From contig JAXDBP010000025.1 in assembly GCA_034678705.1 (NCBI GenBank), forward strand, positions 23,071 to 87,070: 64,000 nucleotides of DNA, read 5' to 3'. Below the pieces are notes generated by a model. It made no database searches. It saw nothing but the letters and a program-made list of their open reading frames with translations, and was not told the DNA's origin. Positions 18,225-26,182 of the stretch are shown here, piece after piece; the first letter of the stretch is position 1, and every line of letters begins with the position of its first letter. The translations under genes were made by a program, and so were the position numbers. The DNA is from Bellilinea sp034678705. GTDB lineage: Bacteria > Chloroflexota > Anaerolineae > Anaerolineales > Anaerolineaceae.

Positions 18225-18755
18225 TCAGCCGCCGTCCTCAGGAGAACTAAAGGCATCGATAATCTGGCGGGCGTGGACTTGTTCGTCTCTGGCTTCTGCC
18301 TGCAGCAGCCGGGCGATGGTCACCCGGTAACCCTTGTAGCGCACGCCCCAATCGCGGTCGAAGTCACCCGGTTCGAGCGCAGCGACAGCGTCCATCAGGC
18401 GGGCGTGAGATTGGGCGATATCTTCCAGCAGCAGGCGCAGGTCGTCGCGCCGGTGGCGGGCGACGAGTAAAGCGTTGTACGAGCGCCAATCCGGATCAAT
18501 GTGATTGTAAAATTCCGGCAGCGTGGATTGGCGAAGTTCAGCAATAGCCCGGCGGTTGGTCTCATCCCAACCGATCAGATGGGCGAGCATGTCCTTGACT
18601 GTCCAGGCGCCGAGGAAGACCTCATCCAGTTGTGATAAGGTCAGCCCAGCAGTTGCGGCAGGCACTGCAGCGCGCGCCTGGATGACCTCGCGGATGAGCG
18701 CGGATTTCCGTTCCAGTGGATCAATCCGCCTTCGGCTGGTTCGGGTCGAGGGCAT
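18225..18755 (-). CDS. DinB/ClbS-like four-helix-bundle protein
   Basis: 176 residues with the pattern of the DinB superfamily (DfsB/ClbS branch): helix 1 KSALIREVIQARAAV, then WTVKDMLAHLIGWDETNRRAI with the conserved His, and the C-terminal helix RLLQAEARDEQVHARQIIDA. Known members bind metals or act on thiols; this one is not assignable. Its ATG lies 5 nt after the Ppx/GppA stop, so it is the last gene of the polyphosphate operon. Confidence 0.8.
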   Translation of the reverse strand: MPSTRTSRRRIDPLERKSALIREVIQARAAVPAATAGLTLSQLDEVFLGAWTVKDMLAHLIGWDETNRRAIAELRQSTLPEFYNHIDPDWRSYNALLVARHRRDDLRLLLEDIAQSHARLMDAVAALEPGDFDRDWGVRYKGYRVTIARLLQAEARDEQVHARQIIDAFSSPEDGG

Positions 18756-18760
18756 TTTCG

Positions 18761-20332
18761 CTATTTCGACGAGGCGCCGGCCAGGCGGACTTCAAGCGGG
18801 CGCTGGAATGCTTTTTCGAATTCCTTCAGGTGGTTCTGCACGCCCCACACTTCGAGCTGGCAGTCCTGGTTGGAAAACACTTCCAGGATGATCATATCGC
18901 CGGGGCCGGCGATGAAGTGTGCGCGGTGGACGGCGCCGACGTGCCCGCGGTCCAGGCTCTCAGACAGGTGCAGCATCATCGCCATCACGCGCACGGCCGT
19001 CTGGGAATCCTTGTCCAGCGTCTGAAATTCATTTTCGTCGGCACTAGGCAGCCCCTTGCGGTGATGCATCCCGGCCATTGCCATGATCGCCGTCTCTTTC
19101 TGGTCGAAGCCGAGCAGATCGGCGTTGTGAATCAGGTAATAGGTGTGCTTCTGGTGGTTCTGGTAGGAGAGGAAGGCGCCGATGTCGTGAAGCAGGGCGG
19201 TGTATTCGAGCAGCTCGCGCTCCCAGCGGCCGAGCTTGTGCAGCCCCAGGCTGAAGGCGCTGTCGAATAACTGCAGCGCCAGGCGGGCGACCTGGCGGGC
19301 GTGCGGCTCGTCGAAGTCGACCGTGCGGGCAAGGCGCAGCACGGATTGTTCGCGAACGTTCATTTGTCCGAGGGCGAGCAGCTCGGGCGACCGCTGCAGG
19401 TAGTCGGCCAGCATCCCGTCACGCAGGCTGCGCTCGCTGATCTGCAGCGAGGTCAGTGAAAGCGCTTCCATCAACGTGTCGATGATGGCCGCGCCGGCGA
19501 TGATGCTGCCTGCGCGCTCTGGCTGCATGCCAGGCATCTGGCGGCGCTGATCGAGCGGCAGGTCGCAGAGCACCTTGATGACCTGTTTCAACTGCTCGTG
19601 TGTAGTAATTTCATCGGGTGCGTGCGCGCGGTTGTGAAAATGCCTGGCAGTAATATCGACCAGGCTGAGCAGCGTGCCGGCAGAGCCAACCACCGCATCG
19701 ATTTTGTACGGCTGGATGCGCTGGATGGATCGCACAAAGTTGTTTCGAATGTAGTTCTGCAGCAGTTTATAGCGTCCGGGATCGACCGGACCTGTTTCAT
19801 CCGGGCGGAAGAACATGCTGGTCAGGCGGAGCGAGCCGAGCTTGAGCGAATCGAGCAGGTAGTGATGCTGGTGGTCGCCGACGATCAGCTTGGTGCTGCC
19901 GCCGCCGATGTCGACGAAAAGAGCCTGGCGCCCCTGAAAATCCAGCCCCGAGGCGACGCCCAGGTAGGTCAGGCGGGCTTCCTCCAGACCGGAAATGGCG
20001 CGCACATCCAGCCCGCTCGTTTCCTTAAGGTGCTGGATGAATTCGCTGCGGTTTGTCGCCTCGCGGGTAGCGGTCGTTGCCACGGCTATGATCTCATCAG
20101 CCTGAGCGCGGCGGGCAAGATTGACATAATTGCCGCAGACCTCGACCGCGCGCTGGATGGCTGCGGGCTGGATCGACTGGTCGATAAACTCGCCTTCGCC
20201 AAGGCGGACTATTTCTTCACGCTTATCCAGGACGGCATAGGTTTTATCGGGATGGATCCGCGCCAGCAGCAGGCTGATCGAATTGGTGCCGATATCGATG
20301 AATGCGACAACTTTGCCATGTGTTATGTTCAT
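18761..20332 (-). CDS. Ppx/GppA-family phosphatase with C-terminal HD domain
   Basis: 523 residues. The N-terminal ASKHA ATPase-fold half carries VVAFIDIGTNSISLLLARI and LFVDIGGGSTKLIV, the phosphate-binding loops of exopolyphosphatase/pppGpp phosphohydrolase. The C-terminal half is an HD-type domain (LLHDIGAFLSYQNHQKHTYYLI). I choose the ATG at 20332 because it overlaps the upstream stop as ATGA; an in-frame ATG 12 nt upstream is less well placed. Substrate (polyphosphate or pppGpp) is not decidable from sequence, but the CHAD and pst neighbours favour polyphosphate. Confidence 0.93.
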   Translation of the reverse strand: MNITHGKVVAFIDIGTNSISLLLARIHPDKTYAVLDKREEIVRLGEGEFIDQSIQPAAIQRAVEVCGNYVNLARRAQADEIIAVATTATREATNRSEFIQHLKETSGLDVRAISGLEEARLTYLGVASGLDFQGRQALFVDIGGGSTKLIVGDHQHHYLLDSLKLGSLRLTSMFFRPDETGPVDPGRYKLLQNYIRNNFVRSIQRIQPYKIDAVVGSAGTLLSLVDITARHFHNRAHAPDEITTHEQLKQVIKVLCDLPLDQRRQMPGMQPERAGSIIAGAAIIDTLMEALSLTSLQISERSLRDGMLADYLQRSPELLALGQMNVREQSVLRLARTVDFDEPHARQVARLALQLFDSAFSLGLHKLGRWERELLEYTALLHDIGAFLSYQNHQKHTYYLIHNADLLGFDQKETAIMAMAGMHHRKGLPSADENEFQTLDKDSQTAVRVMAMMLHLSESLDRGHVGAVHRAHFIAGPGDMIILEVFSNQDCQLEVWGVQNHLKEFEKAFQRPLEVRLAGASSK

Positions 20333-20946
20333 ACACCCTTCCATTCGATAATTAATTCACGAAAAAATACCTTTTCCATTAGGTTGCCTTTTTTAAGCCC
20401 CTGACTGATTTCATCCGGGGCGGGGGCGCTGCAGATACAGGCAATACGGATCCGTTTTGAGCCAACCAGGACCTTAACATCGTTGACCAGGCTGCGGTGA
20501 GTGTAGTCCAGCCCGTCAGCAACGCGCAGTAAAGCCGCCAGCCGGGTGACCACCAGCCGGTCGGCTTCGTCCAGTGCGGCGTAATGGTCGTGTTTAAGAT
20601 CGGGCAGAGCCCGGCGGTGATAACGGCAGACCGAGCCTATCAGCAGGCGCTCGCGGTTGTCGAAGGGCAGCATCGGCGCGGTGAGAATGAAGTTCAGGCT
20701 GGATTTATGATGCCCTTTCCAGCCCTCTATCCAGCCGATGTCATGCAGCAAGCCAGCCAGCAGAAGATAGTAACGTTCCTGCGCGCTCAGCTGATGCAGA
20801 GCAGTTAGCTCGTCGAACAGGCGCAAGGCCAGATGGGTGACCTGGAAAGAGTGCCCCTCCTCGAAGTCGCAGGCCTTGGCCAGCGCCAGCGATTGCGCCC
20901 AAACTTCTTGCTGTTTGGGATCGAGTTGGGAGGTCAGATTATTCAT
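20329..20946 (-). CDS. Stand-alone HD-domain protein, paralogous to the Ppx C-terminus
   Basis: 205 residues. The HD motif is LLAGLLHDIGWIEGWKGHHKSS, and the later segment RLAALLRVADGLDYTH matches the ADGLD-type helix seen in Ppx-associated HD domains. It aligns by eye over its length with the C-terminal half of the next gene, so it looks like a free paralogue of that domain. It overlaps the phosphoesterase gene by 8 nt and the Ppx gene by ATGA. A phosphohydrolase or regulatory partner of Ppx is plausible. Confidence 0.88.
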   Translation of the reverse strand: MNNLTSQLDPKQQEVWAQSLALAKACDFEEGHSFQVTHLALRLFDELTALHQLSAQERYYLLLAGLLHDIGWIEGWKGHHKSSLNFILTAPMLPFDNRERLLIGSVCRYHRRALPDLKHDHYAALDEADRLVVTRLAALLRVADGLDYTHRSLVNDVKVLVGSKRIRIACICSAPAPDEISQGLKKGNLMEKVFFRELIIEWKGV

Positions 20947-21703
20947 CGTCTTTCGGATTTATTTTATCGCGGTTTTGGATAAAATCGAGCGACCGTCCGC
21001 TGAGGACCATTTCGGCGAAGCTCTCGGGCAACTGATTGCGGCGGATGGCTTCGACAGCGGCCTGAAGATCGTACTCCACGCGGAAGTGGCCCACGCTGAT
21101 CTGGCGCGGTGTCAGGTGCAGGATGGCATAACAGGCGCGCGGGTCGCCGTCATCCGGACGGCCGACGCTGCCGGTGTTGATCCACCAGACCTGGTCAACC
21201 TTGCGGGCGAAGGGCAGGTGCGAATGCCCGTGGATGATGATTTTTGCCGGGGTCATCGCTTGCAGCTCGCGCAGGCGCTCCTCCGGCGTGTCTGGCATCA
21301 GGTGTTCTTCGCGCGAAGACGGGCTGGCGTGGGTGAGCAGGATTTGCCAGCCGTCCATTTCGATCAAGCGCTCCTCAGGCAGTGCTTTGAGATAAGCGCG
21401 GTTAGCCGGCGTAAGTTTTTCATAAGCCCATTCGAAGGCGTACATTTTCTCAGCAGCCTTCTTATCCTTCCATTTTTCGGCCTTCTTCAGGATTTTTAAG
21501 ACCTTACGGTCGTAATTGCCGAGGATGCTGAGTGCCTCCAGGTCGCGCAGACGGTCGATAACTTCATTCGGGAAGGCGCCGTATCCGAGGAAATCGCCGA
21601 TGTTCCAGATGTGCTGCGCATCCTGCAGCCGCGCGTGGGCCAGGACGGCTTCCAGCGCGGGCAGGTTGGCATGCACATCTCCGATCAGAGCGATGACGCT
21701 CAA
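20939..21703 (-). CDS. Calcineurin-like metallophosphoesterase (YfcE/MJ0936-like)
   Basis: 254 residues with the five metal-binding blocks: GDVHANLPALEAVL, GDFLGYG, GNYD (Tyr replaces the usual His of GNHD), LLTHASP and IIHGHSHLPF. The start is a TTG whose last bases overlap the CHAD stop (TTGA), with AGGTGAGG just upstream. The family hydrolyses phosphodiesters, diadenosine polyphosphates or phosphoproteins. In this operon a phosphate-ester or polyphosphate-linked role is likely but inferred. Confidence 0.9.
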   Translation of the reverse strand: MSVIALIGDVHANLPALEAVLAHARLQDAQHIWNIGDFLGYGAFPNEVIDRLRDLEALSILGNYDRKVLKILKKAEKWKDKKAAEKMYAFEWAYEKLTPANRAYLKALPEERLIEMDGWQILLTHASPSSREEHLMPDTPEERLRELQAMTPAKIIIHGHSHLPFARKVDQVWWINTGSVGRPDDGDPRACYAILHLTPRQISVGHFRVEYDLQAAVEAIRRNQLPESFAEMVLSGRSLDFIQNRDKINPKDDE

Positions 21704-22707
21704 ATCCTCACCTCCGCATCCTCGATCGGTGGTTCTGGCTCAGGGCTGGGCAGCGGGGCAAGCGCGAATTGCACCGTGTCGAGCAGGTCTGCCCAAAGTC
21801 CCTGCTGCTGCCACTCGTGCCAGGTTGTATTGAATTGCTGAAAAAGCGCCTGGCGCTCCTCGCTGCGCAGCTGCTGGTAATAGAGCAATCCCGGCTCCAG
21901 CCGCTTGAACGGGCGGGTGTAGCCGAAATAATTCAGGGTGCGGCGGCGCTCCTCTTCGATGAACTGCGGCAGGTAGGCGGTCCAGACGTCGCAGTCGTGG
22001 ATCGAGCCGAGGGTGTCCTGAGTGAACCGCAGCGCTTTAAGCTGTGGTTTTAGCTCGTTTTCATACAACGGAGCGAAGAACTCAGCCGTGTAGCGCAAAT
22101 GCTTGGCAGTGATGCGCATGGCGTGCAATTCTTCGACCCGCTCGGGCTGGTCGACAACCTCGGCAAAGGCTAGGAATTCGTTCAGCCTTGCAGTGATCGC
22201 GTCACCCGCAAAACGCAGCAATTCGAGGTCGTGCAGATCCAGCGTTTCGCGGTAGATTTCAAAGGGAGCGAGGCGCTGGGCCATGTCCGCGATGATTTTG
22301 CTCTGCTCCATATCCTCCAGCGCCTGCAGGACTTCACTCTGCAGGGTACGGCGTTTTTGCTTCAGCCGCAGCAGCAGCCGTCTGACGCCGGAACGGTTGG
22401 GAGGGTTGAGGATCTGCTGCAGCTCATCCAGGTGGGCGATCTGCACATCGGCGTCGCGCGCCTCGCCCAGCGCGCGCGTCAATTTACGAATACGCCGGAA
22501 CCAGAACGCGCTGCGCTTCTCGGCAATCTGCGCGCCGAAGAGCGTCAGTCCGCTGCGCAGCCGGCGAGTGGCGACGCGCATGCGGTGGATGTATTCGATA
22601 TCGCGCGAACGGCGCACGCCGCCTACTTCCTGCACCAGCGCCGCCAGTTGACGCTGCAGGATGCTCGCACCATAGATCTGGATGGTAAGGTTGGCTTTGT
22701 TTTTCAT
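21700..22707 (-). CDS. CHAD-domain protein
   Basis: 335 residues. CHAD (conserved histidine alpha-helical domain) proteins bind polyphosphate through basic and His-rich helical bundles. Signatures are IHRMRVATRRLRSGLTLFG near residue 41, ARDADVQIAHLDEL, and the second repeat ELHAMRITAKHLRYTAEFF followed by LGSIHDCDVW. It stands alone, without the CYTH triphosphatase domain that often accompanies CHAD. It is followed by the phosphoesterase with a TTGA overlap. Confidence 0.93.
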   Translation of the reverse strand: MKNKANLTIQIYGASILQRQLAALVQEVGGVRRSRDIEYIHRMRVATRRLRSGLTLFGAQIAEKRSAFWFRRIRKLTRALGEARDADVQIAHLDELQQILNPPNRSGVRRLLLRLKQKRRTLQSEVLQALEDMEQSKIIADMAQRLAPFEIYRETLDLHDLELLRFAGDAITARLNEFLAFAEVVDQPERVEELHAMRITAKHLRYTAEFFAPLYENELKPQLKALRFTQDTLGSIHDCDVWTAYLPQFIEEERRRTLNYFGYTRPFKRLEPGLLYYQQLRSEERQALFQQFNTTWHEWQQQGLWADLLDTVQFALAPLPSPEPEPPIEDAEVRI

Positions 22708-22791
22708 CGGCCTTTCTCTGTGAACAGGTTATGGCACAGGCTGGGCCTGTTGTTTGCGCCGGTGCAGGTCAGGCTGTCGACAGGCAACTTT

Positions 22792-23493
22792 TCAGCCGAG
22801 GGGCGGGTCGAGTCCAAGCAGGGTCTTGATTCGCTCCTGGATCTCCGAGAAGACCGCCGCGGGTGAAAGGGTGGCATCGATTGTGACAAAATGGTACTCG
22901 TCCGCCATTTCATCGAATTTTTCGATCAGCCTGGTCTGGTAGACTAAGAAGCTGTCGTACAGGTTGTCTGCACAGCGGATGTCCATGCCGGATTCCCAGT
23001 AATCAAATCCTCGCCCGTGGACCATGCGCGTGACCAGCGTCTGCACGTCGGCCCTGAGATAGAAGATGATGTCGGGTCGAAGAGCAAAACCATATACTTT
23101 GCGCGCCCAGACCGGATCGGCGCCGCGCACCACGTCGCGGGCGATGATCGAATAGAAGTAGCGGTCGCTAAGAACGATGAAGCCGGCCTTCATCGCGGGC
23201 AGGATCTGATTCTCCAGCCGGTCGGCGAAGTCAGTGGCGTAGAACAGGTTCATGGTGGTGCGGCTGAGGGTATGCCCGGATTTGGCTGCATCCAGCCCCC
23301 CCTGTGTGAGGGTCGAGCGGCGCAAGCCGGTGTCCGAAACGGCCATCCCCTGTTTTTCCAGCCATTCGCGCAGCATGTTGATTTGAGTCGAGCGGCCGAC
23401 GCCGTCGGTGCCCTCGAGTACGATCAGCTTGCCGGGCAGCTCTTTGATTTTGTGATAGGGAAATCCTGCTCCGTAGAACAATGGCCGGCTCAT
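22792..23493 (-). CDS. Thymidylate-kinase-like P-loop kinase, variant Walker A
   Basis: 233 residues. It resembles the dTMP kinase fold with LIVLEGTDGVGRSTQIN, where the Walker A lysine is Arg34, and VLSDRYFYSIIARDVVRG with the DR motif. It also shares ATDFADRLENQILPAMKAG with the gene before it, so the two are paralogues. ATP binding could be weakened by the Arg, though GxxGxGR[ST] loops do occur in some nucleotide kinases. The ATG overlaps the upstream stop as ATGA after GGAGG. The exact substrate is uncertain. Confidence 0.85.
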   Translation of the reverse strand: MSRPLFYGAGFPYHKIKELPGKLIVLEGTDGVGRSTQINMLREWLEKQGMAVSDTGLRRSTLTQGGLDAAKSGHTLSRTTMNLFYATDFADRLENQILPAMKAGFIVLSDRYFYSIIARDVVRGADPVWARKVYGFALRPDIIFYLRADVQTLVTRMVHGRGFDYWESGMDIRCADNLYDSFLVYQTRLIEKFDEMADEYHFVTIDATLSPAAVFSEIQERIKTLLGLDPPLG

Positions 23494-24245
23494 GATGCCT
23501 CCGTTTTCTCGGCGGCTGGCTGCGCCTCCGCTTCCACAAGTCTGGCACCCGAGCGTCCGCGCGCCTGGATCGCCGGGGTTGGCAGACCCTTCCAGCGATA
23601 GATCTCCCGCTTGACCACCTTGCGGATCAATTTTTGCTGCGTTTCCACCGGCAGGGTGCCGTCAATGACCGTGAATCCAAACTCATCGATCATCTGGTCG
23701 TACTCATTGATGATGCGCTGCTGGAAGAGACGAAAACTGGTGACTTTGTTATCCGAAAGACCCAGATCCATGCCGGCTTCGTAATACTTGAGCGTCGAAC
23801 GCCCGGAGAGGATACGGTCGACGGCGACGGAGACCGGCACCTGGAAATAGAAGGCCAGGTCGGGCTGGGGAGCGAAGGAATAGAGATTGCGCACCCATTC
23901 CGGATCGACGCCGCGGGCTACGTCGCGGGCAAAGGCAGTGAAGGCGTAACGGTCTGCCAGGACGATCACGCCGGCGCGCAGCATGGGCAGCATCTGATTT
24001 TCCCAGCGGTCGGCGAAGTCAGTGGCCTGCAGCAGTGAGAAGGTGGTTGGGGTGAAGGCTTTAGCCTTTTTGCCCTGCTTGGTGGTGGATTTGACCAGAA
24101 CCGAGGAGTTCCACTCGCTGAAGTAGACCGATTTACCGTGGGTTTTCAGCCACTTGTAAAGCAGGTCGATCTGGGTGGATTTCCCGCTGCCGTCGATACC
24201 CTCGACGATGATCAGCTTTCCTTTGTAATTGTGGGGCGATAACAC
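23490..24245 (-). CDS. Thymidylate-kinase-like P-loop kinase, canonical Walker A
   Basis: 251 residues. The Walker A is EGIDGSGKST (residues 15-24), followed by LLQATDFADRWENQMLPML and VLADRYAFTAFARDVARG (DRY at 98-100). I place the start at the GTG at 24245, 9 nt after the strong GGGGAGG site; the open frame continues upstream through the tandem repeat, but those residues are repeat translation. A TTG at 24251 is an alternative. It looks like dTMP kinase, yet the segment after DRY departs from the usual SSxAYQG, so a different nucleotide or acceptor cannot be excluded. Confidence 0.87.
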   Translation of the reverse strand: MLSPHNYKGKLIIVEGIDGSGKSTQIDLLYKWLKTHGKSVYFSEWNSSVLVKSTTKQGKKAKAFTPTTFSLLQATDFADRWENQMLPMLRAGVIVLADRYAFTAFARDVARGVDPEWVRNLYSFAPQPDLAFYFQVPVSVAVDRILSGRSTLKYYEAGMDLGLSDNKVTSFRLFQQRIINEYDQMIDEFGFTVIDGTLPVETQQKLIRKVVKREIYRWKGLPTPAIQARGRSGARLVEAEAQPAAEKTEAS

Positions 24246-24314
24246 AGTCAAACACCTCCCCTCTGACCTGTCCGAAGTTGACCAGACAGGCAAATGAGTA
24301 AATATTTTGTGTTC

Positions 24315-24323
24315 ATTATAGCA
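24315..24323 (-). promoter_or_regulatory. Extended -10 promoter of the kinase-CHAD-Ppx operon
   Basis: The minus strand reads TGCTATAAT (TGn plus perfect TATAAT). It lies 70 nt upstream of the GTG start and directly beside the tandem-repeat array, whose end would overlap or abut the -35 region. No standard -35 hexamer is visible. Confidence 0.55.
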
Positions 24324-24345
24324 TTTAGCGCGGCATCGAGGCGAT

Positions 24346-24576
24346 CCCTGAGCTTGTCGAAACGGTCCCTGAGCCCGTCGAAGGGGTCCCTGAACCTGTC
24401 GAAGGGATCCCTGAGCCCGTCGAAGGGGTCCCTGAGCCCGTCGAAGGGGTCCCTGAGCTCGTCGAAGGGGTCCCTGAGCCTGTCGGGGGGGGGCCTGAGC
24501 CCGTCGAAGGGCTCGCCAGACCTCTCGAAACGATCCCTGAGCCTGTCGAAGGGATCCCTGAGCTCGTCGAAGGGTC
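24346..24576. repeat. Tandem repeat, 11 units of 21 bp
   Basis: Eleven units keep an exact 21-bp register from 24346 to 24576. The consensus is CCCTGAGCCYGTCGAAGGGGT with variable positions; units 1, 7, 8 and 9 are the most diverged. The core CCTGAGC-N2-GTCGAAGG resembles a short palindrome-like repeat that I recall being interspersed in many bacterial genomes. Because 21 is a multiple of three and no stop arises, several frames stay open across it, giving spurious repetitive peptides. It fills most of the 443-bp gap between phoU and the first kinase gene. I see nothing else in the flank 24577-24688. Confidence 0.95.
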
Positions 24577-24688
24577 GTCTCGATACCGCAAACAATCAAC
24601 CTGGAATATCAACGCAAGAAAGAGCGGCTTTGTATCCGCCCGTGGATGCTTCGCCCCTACTTGGATGGGCTAAAGCCAGACGTTTCGG

Positions 24689-25369
24689 TTATATGTTCGC
24701 GTCTTCCTCGTCCATGCCATCCATGTCGAACAGCTCGCCGGTGGCGATGAAGACGGTGCGTTCGCAGATGTTGGTCACCCGGTCGGCCATGCGCTCCAGG
24801 TTGTGGATGACCCACATCATCAGGTTGACCTGGTCGATCGTCTCGGGATGGGTGATCATGTCGTCGACGATCTTCTTGTAGGCGCTGTTGAACAGTTCGT
24901 CGATCTGGTCGTCCTCTTTAGGGATGGAGAGCGCCAGGCTGGTGTTCTCGTCGATGAAGGCAGTCAGCGCGCGGTGCAGCATGCTCACCGCCAGCTCGGT
25001 CATTTTGGTGATCTCGAAGGTGGGCATATTCGCCTGCGCGTTGCCCAGCAGCATGGTTACCTTGGCGATGCCCTTGCCGTAGTCGCCCATGCGCTCCAGC
25101 TCGGTGTTGACCTCGAGCATGGCTGCCAATGTGCGCAAATCGCGCGCCATCGGCTGCTGAGTGGCCATCAGGGTCAGGATCGCATTTTCGATGGCGAAGC
25201 GTTTTTCGTTGATGATCTGGTCCTGCTGGAAGATCTGCTTGGCGGCGGCGGTATCGCGGGCTTTGAGCGTGTCGACAGCGGAGATCATCGCCTGTTCGAC
25301 CATGCTGCCAAGGATCAGCAGCTCGTCCTGGATGTGCACCATCTGGCGGTTTAATGTCGTGCGTGTCAT
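24689..25369 (-). CDS. phoU: Phosphate-specific transport system accessory protein PhoU
   Basis: 226 residues made of two three-helix PhoU repeats. The signatures are TLKARDTAAAKQIFQQDQIIN and the metal-cluster helix ELERMGDYGKGIAKV, repeated as NLERMADRVTNICERTVF. I place the start at the ATG at 25369 (MTRTTLNRQM); an earlier in-frame ATG would overlap pstB. PhoU represses the Pho response when phosphate is plentiful and restrains PstSCAB. It follows pstB by 25 nt. Confidence 0.95.
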   Translation of the reverse strand: MTRTTLNRQMVHIQDELLILGSMVEQAMISAVDTLKARDTAAAKQIFQQDQIINEKRFAIENAILTLMATQQPMARDLRTLAAMLEVNTELERMGDYGKGIAKVTMLLGNAQANMPTFEITKMTELAVSMLHRALTAFIDENTSLALSIPKEDDQIDELFNSAYKKIVDDMITHPETIDQVNLMMWVIHNLERMADRVTNICERTVFIATGELFDMDGMDEEDANI

Positions 25370-25394
25370 GGTTATCCCTTTGCCCGTGATGGAT

Positions 25395-26177
25395 CTAACC
25401 GAACCGCCCGGTAATATAATCTTCAGTGCGCTGATCGCGCGGCCGGGTGAAAATCTGACTGGTTTCCCCATATTCTACCAGCATTCCCGCGCGGTCAGTG
25501 TCCATGGTGAAGAAGGCGGTGTAGTCGGAGGCGCGCGCAGCCTGCTGCATGTTGTGGGTGACGATGATGATGGTGTAATTTTCGGAGAGCTCGCGCATCA
25601 GGTCCTCGATCTTCAAGGTGGCGATCGGGTCGAGCGCCGAGCAGGGCTCGTCCATCAGGATGATCTCCGGCCTGACCGCTAGCGCGCGGGCGATGCACAG
25701 CCGTTGCTGCTGCCCGCCGGAGAGGGCCAGCGCCGATTTCTTCAAGTCGTCCTTGACCTCGTCCCACAGGGCCGCCTGCTTCAGTGATTCCCAGACCAGC
25801 TCATCCATGTTGCCGCGATACCCGTTCACCCTGGCGCCCCAGGCGATGTTCTCGTAGATCGATTTGGGGAAGGGGTTGGGCTTCTGAAAGACCATGCCGA
25901 TCATGCGGCGAATTTCCACCGGATCGATGTCCGGGGCGTAGATATTCTTGCCGTGGAAGAGGATTTCGCCGGTCACGCGTGTGCCGGGGATCATGTCGTT
26001 CATGCGGTTGAAGGTACGGATAACTGTGCTCTTGCCGCAGCCGGACGGGCCGATGATGGCGGTGATCTTGCGCGGGATGACCTGCAGGCTGACGTCCTTG
26101 ACGGCGCGGAAATTACCGTAATAAAAGTCGACCGAAGACATCTCGATGGCGTAATTGTGGTTGGATTCGCTGGACAT
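25395..26177 (-). CDS. pstB: Phosphate ABC transporter ATP-binding protein
   Basis: 260 residues, the usual PstB length. Walker A is GPSGCGKST (43-51), the ABC signature is LSGGQQQRLCIARAL, and Walker B with the catalytic Glu is IILMDEPCSALDP. The phosphate-type FNRMNDMIPG segment is present. The start chosen is ATG 26177, 5 nt after the pstA stop; the frame stays open further upstream inside pstA. It drives phosphate import with PstA and PstC. Confidence 0.97.
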   Translation of the reverse strand: MSSESNHNYAIEMSSVDFYYGNFRAVKDVSLQVIPRKITAIIGPSGCGKSTVIRTFNRMNDMIPGTRVTGEILFHGKNIYAPDIDPVEIRRMIGMVFQKPNPFPKSIYENIAWGARVNGYRGNMDELVWESLKQAALWDEVKDDLKKSALALSGGQQQRLCIARALAVRPEIILMDEPCSALDPIATLKIEDLMRELSENYTIIIVTHNMQQAARASDYTAFFTMDTDRAGMLVEYGETSQIFTRPRDQRTEDYITGRFG

Positions 26178-26182
26178 GGATC

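Noticed and set aside
24346..24576. The tandem array as a CRISPR
   Set aside because: Units are contiguous with no unique spacers and no cas genes are nearby.
24246..24599. An N-terminal extension of the first kinase, and other repetitive peptides, encoded by the tandem repeat
   Set aside because: The period of 21 is divisible by three, so many frames stay open. The kinase has a strong ribosome site and GTG after the repeat.
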